DNA from: Rhizobium sp. Root1220
Lineage (GTDB): Bacteria > Pseudomonadota > Alphaproteobacteria > Rhizobiales > Rhizobiaceae
NCBI RefSeq assembly: GCF_001426265.1
Contig: NZ_LMDG01000012.1
Coordinates: forward strand, 124,001 to 188,000
Direction of reading: 5' to 3'
DNA length: 64,000 bases
The notes beneath the pieces were generated by a model. It saw nothing but the letters and a program-made list of their open reading frames with translations, had not been told where the DNA came from and did no database searches. Of this stretch, positions 37,877-46,923 are shown one piece after another (position 1 is the stretch's first letter; every line of letters begins with the position of its first letter). Position numbers and translations under genes: made by a program.

Positions 37877-38659
37877 ATGCTCATCGATACGCATTGCCAT
37901 CTGGATTTTGCCGACTTCGACCAGGAGCGTGACGAGATCGTCAAGCGCGCCCATGATTCCGGTGTCAGGCAGATGGTGACGATCTCGACGCGCGTTCGCA
38001 AGCTGGACGGGCTACTGGCCATTACCGAGAAATATCCTTCTGTCTTCTGTTCCGTGGGCACGCATCCAAACAGCGCGAATGAAGAGCTCGACATCCAGAC
38101 CGAAGACCTTGTCCGGTTCGCCGACGCCCATGAGAAGATCGTCGCGATAGGCGAGGCTGGTCTCGATTACTTCTACGATACGCAGACACCGGAAGATCAG
38201 AAGACCGGTTTTCGCCGGCATATCGCGGCGGCCCGTGAAACAAGCCTGCCATTGGTCATCCACAGCCGCAGCGCCGATGAGGACATGGCTGAAATCCTGA
38301 CCGAGGAAACGGCGAAGGGCGTTTTTCCTTTCATCTTGCATTGCTTTTCGGCCGGCCCGGAACTCGCACGAACGGGCGTGGAACTCGGTGGCTACCTCTC
38401 CTTTTCGGGCATCCTGACGTTCCCGAAGTCTGACGAACTACGCGATATAGCCAAGACGATCCCGCACGACCGGCTACTGGTCGAGACCGACGCACCCTAC
38501 CTCGCGCCGAAACGATGGCGCGGCAAGCGGAACGAGCCATCCTACGTGGTCAACACCGCCGAGGTCCTCGCCGACACGCTTGGCCTCAGCTACGCTGAAA
38601 TCGCTCGGATCACGACCGACAACGCCTTCCGTTGTTTCTCGAAGATGCCGAGGATCTGA
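37877..38659 (+). CDS. TatD-family metal-dependent DNase
   Basis: 260 residues. Metal ligands in IDTHCHLDFADF, Glu in IGEAGLDYFYD, His in VIHSRSAD and HCFSAG, Asp in LVETDAPYLAPKR. TatD proteins are 3'-5' nucleases linked to DNA repair or D-Tyr-tRNA-type quality control. Six bases after metG, the usual rhizobial order. Confidence 0.93.
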   Translation: MLIDTHCHLDFADFDQERDEIVKRAHDSGVRQMVTISTRVRKLDGLLAITEKYPSVFCSVGTHPNSANEELDIQTEDLVRFADAHEKIVAIGEAGLDYFYDTQTPEDQKTGFRRHIAAARETSLPLVIHSRSADEDMAEILTEETAKGVFPFILHCFSAGPELARTGVELGGYLSFSGILTFPKSDELRDIAKTIPHDRLLVETDAPYLAPKRWRGKRNEPSYVVNTAEVLADTLGLSYAEIARITTDNAFRCFSKMPRI

Positions 38660-38663
38660 CGCA

Positions 38664-39506
38664 GTGGGTTACCGGCGGCGTTTCACCATTCTCGGCTGTT
38701 CGTCGTCGCCGGGCGTGCCCCGCATCACCGGTGACTGGGGCGCATGCGATCCGACCAATCCCAAGAACCGCCGCACGCGCGCATCGTTCATGGTGCAGCA
38801 ATATGACGACAACGGTGGCGTCACCACGGTCGTCATCGACACCGGCCCGGATTTCCGAGCGCAGATGGTCACAGCCGGTGTCAAGCACGTCGACGCCGTA
38901 CTCTATACGCATGCGCATGCGGATCACATTCATGGTCTCGATGATCTGCGCGGCTATTATTTTGGTTCGCAGCAGCGCGTGCCGATCTATGCGACACAGA
39001 GCACCATGGACAGCATACGCCGCGGTTTCGCCTATTGCATGGAAACGCCTCCGGGAAGCAACTATCCGCCCATCGTCGAACCAAAGATCATCGAAGACAT
39101 AGGCGTGCCGTTGCGGATCAGTGGCGGCGGCGGGACGATTTCGTTTGAGCCGCATGCACAGCAGCATGGCGATATTATTTCATTGGGTTTCAGGATAGGT
39201 GACGTAGCTTATTGTAGCGATATCAGTGACTTTCCACCAGAAACTGTATCAAAACTTGAGGCGCTGGACGTGCTTGTGATTGATGCCCTTCAATACCGGT
39301 ATCACCCGAGCCACCTGTCGCTGGAACAATCGCTCGATTGGATCGAGCGATTGAAACCGAGGAAGGCGATTCTCACCCACATGCATACGCCGCTCGACTA
39401 CGACACCGTGATGGCAGAGACGCCGGATCACGTTGTTCCGGCTTATGACCAGATGACTTTCGAGGTTGACTGGCCGCAATCGCATAGGGGTGTCGGCGCT
39501 GCGTGA
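38664..39506 (+). CDS. MBL-fold hydrolase, PhnP-like
   Basis: 280 residues from GTG 38664, 4 bases after the tatD stop with GAGGA upstream. Metal site YTHAHADHIHGLDD (HxHxDH), later His in EPHAQQHGD, Asp in YCSDISDF and final His in ILTHMHTPLDY. The opening GCSSSPGVPRITGDWGACDP is typical of the PhnP/YcbX-like branch with extra Cys/Asp. PhnP cleaves cyclic phosphoribosyl phosphate; here no phn genes are close, so the substrate is open. Confidence 0.9.
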   Translation: MGYRRRFTILGCSSSPGVPRITGDWGACDPTNPKNRRTRASFMVQQYDDNGGVTTVVIDTGPDFRAQMVTAGVKHVDAVLYTHAHADHIHGLDDLRGYYFGSQQRVPIYATQSTMDSIRRGFAYCMETPPGSNYPPIVEPKIIEDIGVPLRISGGGGTISFEPHAQQHGDIISLGFRIGDVAYCSDISDFPPETVSKLEALDVLVIDALQYRYHPSHLSLEQSLDWIERLKPRKAILTHMHTPLDYDTVMAETPDHVVPAYDQMTFEVDWPQSHRGVGAA

Positions 39507-39514
39507 GTGGTACG

Positions 39515-41341
39515 TCAGCCCGTGCCGCGAGCCAATCCTTCTTGCCTCGATGAGACGTAGTTGCGCCAGCCGCCATATTCCGTGATGTCGATCGCTCCTG
39601 CGATCGCTGTGGCTTCGACCAGGAATCCCTTTGCGGTGGTACCATCGGAAAGCTGGATCGTACCGATGCTGAGCGGGGAAGGAATTGCCGCGACAAATGC
39701 CCCGAATGCCGCTGGTGCCAACTGCCAGACTTCGACGTCGATCCTGCCGCCCTTGCCGACGTCGACACGGATCATTCCGGGTTTCGCCGGAACCTGGCCG
39801 GCGAGGGCGTAAAGCCGGTAGGCATTTGATGTCTGTGTCGCGCGGCAAAACCGAGCGTTGAGATCGCGCAACTGGGTGTTCAACTGCATGCCCGAGAGAT
39901 GCGCCCCCACCACGACAAGATCGATCAGCGCTTCGTCACCTGTTCTTGCGGTCGTCGTTGAGGGTGGCAGTGGCCAAGCTGTGGCGCCCAGCGTCACGTC
40001 GGCAACCTGATGGATGTCGCGAGCCAGCGATGCCGTCACGGCGTCCCTTCCGGCGGACGCGAGCAACGTGACGCTCGCCGGCAGGCCATCGGTACGTTTG
40101 CCGGTCGGCACGGCGATGCCGCACATATCAAGAAGATTGACGAAGTTCGTATAGGTCCCGAGACGGGAATTCTCCCGGATAGGCTCGGCGGCAAGATCTG
40201 AGAGCGTATAGTGGCTCGGCGCTGTTGGCACACAAAACAGATCGACCGACGCAATCAGCGGCTGGAGCGTCTGCTTCAGTGCCGCCAGTGTGTAGAGTCC
40301 GTTGAAAGCATCGGCAGCCGTCAGCGTTCTGGCGCTGCCATAGATCTTGCGCGTAACCGGATGAAAGCTCTCTTCCCGGGTATCGAAGAAGTCCTTCACC
40401 GCCGCATATCGCTCAGCCACCCACGCGCCTTCATAGAGAAGGTTGGCAACCTTGTAGAAATCGCCAAATGGCACTTCGACGAGCCGGTGACCAAGCCGCG
40501 TGAGCGTCGTCAGGGCGTTCTCGTAGGCAGCCTCCATGACCGCATCTCCGAAGAACTGGCGATCGCTCGTTGCCGGAACCCCGATGGTGAGGACCGGCGG
40601 CACAGCGCCAAAGCCAGTTGCAAGGATAGCCTTGGAGTAGGCGTCCGTCTGATCGTAACGCGCCGCCACACCGAACACCCTCCAGCTGTCCTCGACAGTC
40701 AGGGCGAAGATGGAGACGCAATCGAGCGTCCGGCAGGCGGGAATGACGCCCGTCGTCGACAGTGCGCCGAGGGTAGGCTTTAACCCGACAATGTTGTTGA
40801 GCCCGGCAGGAATTCGTCCGGAACCCGCCGTGTCGGTGCCCAATGCAAAGCTGACAATGCCTTGGGCCGTCGCGACCGCGGATCCGGAACTCGAGCCGCC
40901 AGGCACGAGCTTAGCATCGATTGCGTTACGCGGGATCGGATAGGGCGATCGGACACCGACAAGGCCGGTGGCGAACTGGTCTAGATTTGTTTTCCCGACG
41001 ACCAGCGCTCCGGCCTCCCTGAGCAGGCGCACGACCGTTGCGTCAACGTCCGGAAAGTAGCCGTAGTCGGGACAGGCAGCTGTTGTCGGCATACCGGCGA
41101 CGTCGATGTTATCCTTGACGGCAAAGGGAATGCCCCAAAGCGGCTTTGCCGCCGCATCGAAGGCCCCGAGCGCAGCGGCCTGCTCCAGGAGCCCCTTCCT
41201 GTCGGTCAGGTGGAGGAAGATGCCCGGATCGTCGACCTCGGCGATGCGCGCAAATATGGTCTCGATGATCTCGGCGACCGTGCCGCCGTTGATGTAGAAG
41301 GAATGCAGGGATGTGATATCGAATGCCGGTCCGCCGGTCAT
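39515..41341 (-). CDS. atzF: Allophanate hydrolase
   Basis: 608 residues, the size of AtzF (about 605). Amidase domain (1-440) with Ser-cisSer-Lys triad: Lys in GIPFAVKDNIDVAGMP, Ser pair in PGGSSSGSAVATA and FALGTDTAGSGRIPAG. The C-terminal domain (about 450-608) removes the carboxylated intermediate in AtzF homologues. Reaction: allophanate to two ammonia and two CO2. ATG 41341 overlaps the cupin stop (ATGA), so the frame to 41380 is not used. Last gene of the biuret operon; it completes nitrogen release. Confidence 0.93.
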   Translation of the reverse strand: MTGGPAFDITSLHSFYINGGTVAEIIETIFARIAEVDDPGIFLHLTDRKGLLEQAAALGAFDAAAKPLWGIPFAVKDNIDVAGMPTTAACPDYGYFPDVDATVVRLLREAGALVVGKTNLDQFATGLVGVRSPYPIPRNAIDAKLVPGGSSSGSAVATAQGIVSFALGTDTAGSGRIPAGLNNIVGLKPTLGALSTTGVIPACRTLDCVSIFALTVEDSWRVFGVAARYDQTDAYSKAILATGFGAVPPVLTIGVPATSDRQFFGDAVMEAAYENALTTLTRLGHRLVEVPFGDFYKVANLLYEGAWVAERYAAVKDFFDTREESFHPVTRKIYGSARTLTAADAFNGLYTLAALKQTLQPLIASVDLFCVPTAPSHYTLSDLAAEPIRENSRLGTYTNFVNLLDMCGIAVPTGKRTDGLPASVTLLASAGRDAVTASLARDIHQVADVTLGATAWPLPPSTTTARTGDEALIDLVVVGAHLSGMQLNTQLRDLNARFCRATQTSNAYRLYALAGQVPAKPGMIRVDVGKGGRIDVEVWQLAPAAFGAFVAAIPSPLSIGTIQLSDGTTAKGFLVEATAIAGAIDITEYGGWRNYVSSRQEGLARGTG

Positions 41342-41691
41342 GCTGTTTCCTCTTCGATTATCTTCACCGGCCGGTCCCACTGGATAAGCACGACGCAGCC
41401 CGCATCACTCCAGACCGAATGCTCAGTTCCGGCCGCATTCACAACATAGCTGCCCTCGCCGTAATCGCCCGCTTCGTCCGATTGCGTTCCTTTCAGGACG
41501 AGAATGGTCTCCAGACCCTCATGGCGGTGGCGGGGAACGGTTGCACCAGCCTGATATTTCAGCAGCGCTACCCCAGGCTGGTCGCCTTCGAACGGCTTGA
41601 TCCAGTGAATGGTGACATCACCCCGGAATGGCTCGAATGGCAAGTCTTTCCAGCCTCCTGACGTCAACAGTTCGCGCTTCGTTTCAGGCAT
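41338..41691 (-). CDS. ChrR-like cupin protein
   Basis: 117 residues from ATG 41691, overlapping the upstream gene by 8 bases. A single cupin barrel: ATVPRHRHEGLETILVLKG and YVVNAAGTEHSVWSDAG carry His/Glu metal ligands. Similar small cupins are common inside amide-hydrolase operons; their role (isomerase, hydrolase helper or sensor) is not known. Confidence 0.85.
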   Translation of the reverse strand: MPETKRELLTSGGWKDLPFEPFRGDVTIHWIKPFEGDQPGVALLKYQAGATVPRHRHEGLETILVLKGTQSDEAGDYGEGSYVVNAAGTEHSVWSDAGCVVLIQWDRPVKIIEEETA

Positions 41692-42349
41692 GCCCGATAA
41701 CCTCCAGAATATCGTCCACGTGCGCCGTCCATCCAACGATCGCACCCTGCGCGCGGATCATTGCGATCGCTGCCTCCTTGAATTCCGGAAAATAGCTCTC
41801 CGTGGCCTCTTCGGCGAGCAGGCATTCGTAGCCGCGATCATTGGCTTCGCGCATCGTCGTCTGCACGCAGACTTCCGTGGTGACGCCTGCAAATACCAAT
41901 TGGCTTACGCCGCTCTGCTTGAGAACGTCACCAAGTTCCGTCGCATAAAATGCGCCCTTGCCCGGCTTCTCGATGACGACCTCGCCATCGATCGGTGCCA
42001 GTTCTCGCAGGATTGCTGTACCCGGTTCACCGGCAATCAGGATCCGACCCATCGGGCCATCGTCGCCGATCCGAAGGCTGGGATTACCGCGATTGCGCTT
42101 GGCGGGCGGTAGATCGGAAAGGTCCGGCCTGTGGCATTCCATCGTATGAATGACGGGTAGTCCCGCGTCGCGGAACCCCTGGAGAAGCCGCTTGACGTCG
42201 GGGATGATTCTCGTGACGCGGTCGACGTCGTTGCCAAGGCTGGCCCCGAAACCGCCGGGTTCAGCGAAATCACGCTGCATGTCGATGACAATGAGTGCCA
42301 GCTCGTGCCGTCGGGTTGGAAACGCGAAGGGTTGTGCATTGATCTCCAT
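41684..42349 (-). CDS. Isochorismatase-family cysteine hydrolase (second, not BiuH)
   Basis: 221 residues. The catalytic triad is visible: Asp in LALIVIDMQRDFAEPGG, Lys in VIEKPGKGAFYAT and Cys in [16 protein letters not shown]. It shares [10 protein letters not shown] and RIGDDGPMGRILIAGEPG with BiuH at 44029 but differs across the rest, so it is a paralogue with another amide substrate. Candidates are triuret, a carbamoylated urea or a ureide. A triuret hydrolase of this family is known from Herbaspirillum, which makes triuret an attractive guess. Start overlaps the ATPase stop (ATGA). Confidence 0.88.
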   Translation of the reverse strand: MEINAQPFAFPTRRHELALIVIDMQRDFAEPGGFGASLGNDVDRVTRIIPDVKRLLQGFRDAGLPVIHTMECHRPDLSDLPPAKRNRGNPSLRIGDDGPMGRILIAGEPGTAILRELAPIDGEVVIEKPGKGAFYATELGDVLKQSGVSQLVFAGVTTEVCVQTTMREANDRGYECLLAEEATESYFPEFKEAAIAMIRAQGAIVGWTAHVDDILEVIGHA

Positions 42350-43899
42350 CAGTGATGTCCTGCCAGATGCTCGCCGATCACCGAAATGTCAGCCGTGCGC
42401 GCGGGGGTTTCATAGACAAGCTTTCCGCCCGAGATGACCATGATGCGATCGGACATTTCCAACAGTTCGTCGAGGTCCTCCGATAGCAGCAATACCGCCG
42501 CGCCCGAATTGCGTGCCCTCATGATGCGTGCCCTTATTTCGGCGACTGCGGAGAAGTCGAGACCGAAGCAAGGGTTGGAGACAATCAACAGGTCGACCTC
42601 ACCGGTCAATTCGCGTGCCAGCACGGCTCGTTGCACATTGCCGCCGGAAAGCGCGGCGATCGGTGACGAAGACGAAGCGGCTTTCACCTTGAAATCGGCG
42701 ATGAGATCCGTCGCCCGCTTTTTCATCTTGCCCTTGCTCAGCCAGATCGCATCCTTGCCGTCCGCCCTGACGTCGAAGGTCCGGAAGGCAAGGTTCTCGC
42801 TGACCGTCATCTTCGGCGCGCAGGCGTTCTGCAACGGCTCTTCGGGGATGAAGCGAACGTGGTTCTTGCGGGTTTCATGGCGGGTCGCGCCATAGGACCC
42901 ACCGTTCACCGTAACAGTCCCTGCATCCGTCGGCCTTTGACCGGCTAAAATCTCTGTCAGCTCCTTCTGTCCGTTGCCGGAGATGCCGGCAATACCGACG
43001 ATCTCGCCGGAGCGAACCGTGAGGGTTTCGATTTCGATGGTCTTCAGCCCTGACCGGTCGGGAGCCTTCACCTGCTCGACCCTGAGCACCGATTTCGCAG
43101 TCTTCGATACCGGCACCCGCGTATCCAGCTCCGCGAGCTTCACGTCGCCTATCATCATCGAGGCCATCTCTGCTGTCGACAGCTCGCCGACATTGCCGCT
43201 GCCGACCAGCTTGCCACGCCGCAGGATCGATACGGCATCGGCGAACCTGGTGACTTCGTGGAACTTGTGCGAGATCATCAACACCGTAAGTTCGCCACGC
43301 TGCGTCATTCCGCGCACCAGTCCCAGCATCTCGTCCGCTTCTGCCGGCGTCAGCACCGAGGTCGGCTCATCGAGCACGAGGAAAGAGCGGCCGAGGTAGA
43401 GCTGCTTGACGATCTCCAGCTTTTGCTTTTCGCCGGCCGCCAGTTCGCTCACCGGTCGGTCGAGCGGGATCTTGAAGGGCATCCCCTGCATGAAGGATGC
43501 GAGATTCTTGCGCTCCTTTGCCCAATTGATGATTGCAGGGACCGCTGCACGGCTGATGACGAGGTTCTCCGCGCCCGTCAGCGACGGCACCAACGTGAAG
43601 TGCTGATAGACCATGCCCAGTCCATAGGTGGCGGCATCCTTGGGCGAGGCGACTGCGACCTCGCGGCCATCCACCGACAGCGATCCTGAGGTCTGCTGAT
43701 AGAAACCCATGATACATTTCACCAGAGTGGATTTGCCGGCGCCATTTTCACCGAGCAGCGCGTGGAACGTTCCGGCCGGAATGTTGACCGAGACGCGCTC
43801 GAGCGCCGTGAAGCTGCCGAAGCGCATCGTCATGTCGAGTGTCTGGATGCCGACGGCCTTACCGGCCTGCGGAAGAGCCGTGTCGCGTACGATGCTCAC
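42349..43899 (-). CDS. BMP-type ABC importer ATPase (double domain)
   Basis: 516 residues from GTG 43899, which follows AAGGAGAT. Domain 1 has Walker A LLGENGAGKSTLVK, signature LAAGEKQKLEIVKQL and Walker B FLVLDEPTSVL. Domain 2 has a degenerate Walker A GISGNGQKELTE and signature LSGGNVQRAVLARE, with FIPEEP between. This is the layout of nucleoside/sugar ABC ATPases (NupA, RbsA). It powers the two permeases encoded upstream. Confidence 0.93.
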   Translation of the reverse strand: MSIVRDTALPQAGKAVGIQTLDMTMRFGSFTALERVSVNIPAGTFHALLGENGAGKSTLVKCIMGFYQQTSGSLSVDGREVAVASPKDAATYGLGMVYQHFTLVPSLTGAENLVISRAAVPAIINWAKERKNLASFMQGMPFKIPLDRPVSELAAGEKQKLEIVKQLYLGRSFLVLDEPTSVLTPAEADEMLGLVRGMTQRGELTVLMISHKFHEVTRFADAVSILRRGKLVGSGNVGELSTAEMASMMIGDVKLAELDTRVPVSKTAKSVLRVEQVKAPDRSGLKTIEIETLTVRSGEIVGIAGISGNGQKELTEILAGQRPTDAGTVTVNGGSYGATRHETRKNHVRFIPEEPLQNACAPKMTVSENLAFRTFDVRADGKDAIWLSKGKMKKRATDLIADFKVKAASSSSPIAALSGGNVQRAVLARELTGEVDLLIVSNPCFGLDFSAVAEIRARIMRARNSGAAVLLLSEDLDELLEMSDRIMVISGGKLVYETPARTADISVIGEHLAGHH

Positions 43900-44028
43900 T
43901 TCATATCTCCTTTTTGACGATGATTGCCACAGGACCGCCACGGGGCAGCTTCAGATGCTCGGCGCTACCCGATCCGCACAGATTGGGCTTGCCAACGTTT
44001 CCAGCGAGATGGGCGCGCAGCGATGGCG

Positions 44029-44730
44029 TCAGGGGAGCGCCTCCACCAGAGCGGTGGAACTGGAGACGGAACCGAAGACGCCACCTTGCATCTTCACCAT
44101 CTGGATGGCGGCGAGGTGGTTGCCGTAATCGGTGGCGCCGCAGCAGTCTTCCAGCAGCAGGCATTCGAAGCCGCGGTCGTTGGCCTCGCGCATGGTCGTC
44201 GAGACGCAGACATCGGTGGTGATGCCCGTCAGGATGATGTTCTCGATACGCTTCTGGTTCAGGATAAGTTCCAGGTCGGTGGCGCAGAAGGAGCCCTTGC
44301 CCGGCTTGTCGATGATCACTTCGCCTTCAAGGGGATAAAGCTCCGGAATGATATCCCACCCCGGTTCGCCACGCACCAGGATGCGGCCGCAGGGGCCGGC
44401 ATCGCCGATACCGGCGCCGATGCGCTGCGAGCGCCAGCGTTTGTTGGCCGGCAGGTCGGAGAGATCGGGTCTGTGTCCTTCGCGGGTGTGGATGATGTGA
44501 TAGCCCTTGGCGCGCAACACCGTCAGCACCCTTTTGATCGGCTCGATCGGCGCCTGCACCAGCGACAGGTCGTAGCCCATATGGTCGACATAGCCACCTT
44601 TGCCGCAGAAATCCGTCTGCATGTCGATGATGATCAGAGCAGTGTTGTCAGGTCGGAGCGAGCCGTTATAGGGCCAAGGATAGGGGTCAGCCCTGACATA
44701 GCGCTCTTTGGTTTCAGTCATCATATCCAC
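44029..44730 (-). CDS. biuH: Biuret hydrolase
   Basis: 233 residues, isochorismatase-like cysteine hydrolase. It shows [49 protein letters not shown] and [19 protein letters not shown], holding the Asp, Lys and Cys of the triad. From memory it is very close to the characterised biuret hydrolase of R. leguminosarum bv. viciae 3841, including [10 protein letters not shown] near the start. It converts biuret to allophanate and ammonia; AtzF finishes the job. GTG 44730 is used because AGGAGAC lies 6 bases before it. Confidence 0.93.
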   Translation of the reverse strand: MDMMTETKERYVRADPYPWPYNGSLRPDNTALIIIDMQTDFCGKGGYVDHMGYDLSLVQAPIEPIKRVLTVLRAKGYHIIHTREGHRPDLSDLPANKRWRSQRIGAGIGDAGPCGRILVRGEPGWDIIPELYPLEGEVIIDKPGKGSFCATDLELILNQKRIENIILTGITTDVCVSTTMREANDRGFECLLLEDCCGATDYGNHLAAIQMVKMQGGVFGSVSSSTALVEALP

Positions 44731-44742
44731 GGTCTGTCTCCT

Positions 44743-44850
44743 CTATTCGCCCACAAGTTTGAATGCTTCGCCATCGCGCCTGACGGGTGTGTCGTAGACG
44801 CCGTTCTCTGACTTGTTGAGGCCACCAAGACCGTTCAATGCCATCCCCAT
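44743..44850 (-). CDS. Small coupled ORF before biuH
   Basis: 35 codons. Its ATG shares a base with the permease stop (TAATG) and its stop is followed directly by the biuH ribosome site, so it fills the gap exactly and would be translated by coupling. The product (MGMALNGLGGLNKSENG, then VYDTPVRRDGEAFKLVGE) is soluble and matches nothing I know. It may be a real micro-protein, or only a coupling bridge. Confidence 0.45.
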   Translation of the reverse strand: MGMALNGLGGLNKSENGVYDTPVRRDGEAFKLVGE

Positions 44851-45779
44851 TACTTCGTGAGTGACAACGCGCCGGGCGCGCCAGACAGCGAACGCGTGGG
44901 CGAGGAGGTGGCAATCAGGATGGCGAGCGTCAGGACATATGGGGCTGCATAGAACAGGTAGTAACCCTGCGTGACGCCAACCGATTGAAGGGCGGGGCCG
45001 AGCGCACCTGCACCCCCGAAGAGGAGCGCGGCGAGGAAGCACCCGATGGGGTTCCAGCGCGCAAAAATTACCAGCGCGACCGCCATCAGGCCCTGGCCGG
45101 ACGAAATCCCCTCATTCCACGAGCCGGGATAAAAGAGGGAGAGATAAGCCCCACCGACAGCAGCGAGCGAACCGCCCACGGCAGTGGCAAGCAGCCGTAC
45201 GCGATCTGGATCGATGCCCATGGCGCGCGCCGCATCCGTGCTATCGCCAACGACACGCAGCACCAAACCTACGCGCGTGTTCTTGAACGCCCACCAGAGC
45301 GCAACGGCAAGCAAAGCGCCAATCACGAAGAGCACGTTGATATTCAGCGCCGCCTGAACCTGCGGCAGGCGGGACCAGAATCCGAGCGGGATCGACGGTA
45401 GGTGCGGCGCTACCGGCTTGATGAAGGGTTTACCGAGGAAGAAGGCGAGCCCAAGCCCGAATTGCATCATGGCAATGCCGATTGCGATATCGTTGACCTT
45501 CGGCCATTTGCAGATCCAGCCGTGAACCAATCCGAAGACGGCGCCGGTGCCCATGGCCGCCAATACGCCCAGCCAGGCGGACCCGCTCATTACCGCGACT
45601 GCATAGGCAGTCATCGCACCGACGACGAGTGTACCTTCCAGGCCGAGATTGATACGACCCGACCGTTCGGTGATCGTCTCGCCGAGGCTAACGAAAATGA
45701 ACGGGGTGGAGACGCGGATCGCGCCTGCCAGGATGGCGAGCGGGACGCCCCATATGCCGATGCCGGTCTCGTCCATCAT
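44850..45779 (-). CDS. BMP-type ABC importer permease 2
   Basis: 309 residues, about eight to nine helices. GRINLGLEGTLVVGAMTAY is the conserved loop of BPD_transp_2 permeases (NupQ/YufQ type); GIDPDRVRLLATAVGGSLAAVGGAY follows. ATG 45779 overlaps the stop of permease 1 (ATGATGG). Forms the channel with permease 1. Confidence 0.92.
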   Translation of the reverse strand: MMDETGIGIWGVPLAILAGAIRVSTPFIFVSLGETITERSGRINLGLEGTLVVGAMTAYAVAVMSGSAWLGVLAAMGTGAVFGLVHGWICKWPKVNDIAIGIAMMQFGLGLAFFLGKPFIKPVAPHLPSIPLGFWSRLPQVQAALNINVLFVIGALLAVALWWAFKNTRVGLVLRVVGDSTDAARAMGIDPDRVRLLATAVGGSLAAVGGAYLSLFYPGSWNEGISSGQGLMAVALVIFARWNPIGCFLAALLFGGAGALGPALQSVGVTQGYYLFYAAPYVLTLAILIATSSPTRSLSGAPGALSLTK

Positions 45780-46903
45780 GCGCTCCTTTTCCAGAGGTCG
45801 GGATTGAAGATCTTGAAGCGGCCATAGAAGGTTTCGCAAAACAGGATGACGACGAAGAGCGTGCCCTGCAGCACAAGCACGGTGGCGTCCGGTAGACCCA
45901 TGCGACGCTGGATGAGCCCACCCGATGCATCGATGCCGCCAAGAAGGATGGCGACGGGAATGATCGCGAGTGGATTATGTCGCGCGAGGAAAGCGACGAG
46001 GATGCCCGTGTAGCCATAGCCCGCCGCCAGCGAGGCATTGGCACTGCCTTGCACCGCGGCGACTTCGATCATCCCGGCAAGTCCCGCGAAACTGCCGGCA
46101 ATGGCGGTGAAGCCGACAATCAGCCGTCCGACAGGTAATCCCTGGATCTGTGCGGCCCGAACATTGCCGCCGGCGATGCGAGCGGCAAAGCCGTAGCTGG
46201 TTACCTCGATCAGTATCCACGAGATGATGCAGGCGACGATGCCGATGGCCAGACCCCAGTGCACGTCCATGCTGGGCAGCTTGCCGAGCATGTATTCGGG
46301 TGGCAGCGGGGTGGTCGATGGCTTGTTGAGGCTGGCCGGATCGCGGAGTGGCCCTTCGACGAACTGGTTCATCAAAGCGATGGCGATATAGGCGAGAAGC
46401 AGGGACGATATCGTTTCGTTGACACCGCGATAGTGCCGGAGGAAGCCGGCAAGGCCGATCCAGATGCCGCCGGCGATCATCGCAGCCGCTGCCATCAGGA
46501 GCAGCACGAAAAAGGCAGGCAGCACGCCGACAAAGGGCAGCGCGATGGCGGCGGCCGCGACCCCGCCGAGGACCACGGCACCTTCACCACCGATGATGAC
46601 GAGGCCGAGCCGGGCCGGCAGCGCAACGCAGAGCGCAGTCAGGAGGAGGGGGGCTGAACGGCTAAGGCTGTTCTGCACGGAAAACCAGCTACCGAAGCCA
46701 CCGGTGTACATCAGCTGGAAGAGGACGGCCGGCGATTTGCCGACCGCCATGATAAAAACCGAGAAGAGCGCCAGACCGATCAGGATCGCGCCGAAGCTGA
46801 TCGCGACAGGTTCTGCCCGTCGTGCTAGCCATTCCAGAACCGGTCCGAGCAGGGAGCGCCCGGGAACGATGGAGATTGCGGGATTGTTCGCCTCGACTGT
46901 CAT
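45776..46903 (-). CDS. BMP-type ABC importer permease 1
   Basis: 375 residues, about ten helices after a cytoplasmic N-terminus. LVIIGGEGAVVLGGVAAAAIAL and RAAQIQGLPVGRLIVGFTAIAGSFAGLAG are standard for NupP/YufP-like permeases. It lies 20 bases after the binding-protein stop. Confidence 0.92.
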   Translation of the reverse strand: MTVEANNPAISIVPGRSLLGPVLEWLARRAEPVAISFGAILIGLALFSVFIMAVGKSPAVLFQLMYTGGFGSWFSVQNSLSRSAPLLLTALCVALPARLGLVIIGGEGAVVLGGVAAAAIALPFVGVLPAFFVLLLMAAAAMIAGGIWIGLAGFLRHYRGVNETISSLLLAYIAIALMNQFVEGPLRDPASLNKPSTTPLPPEYMLGKLPSMDVHWGLAIGIVACIISWILIEVTSYGFAARIAGGNVRAAQIQGLPVGRLIVGFTAIAGSFAGLAGMIEVAAVQGSANASLAAGYGYTGILVAFLARHNPLAIIPVAILLGGIDASGGLIQRRMGLPDATVLVLQGTLFVVILFCETFYGRFKIFNPDLWKRSA

Positions 46904-46923
46904 GACGCTTCTTCCCTTAAGGC

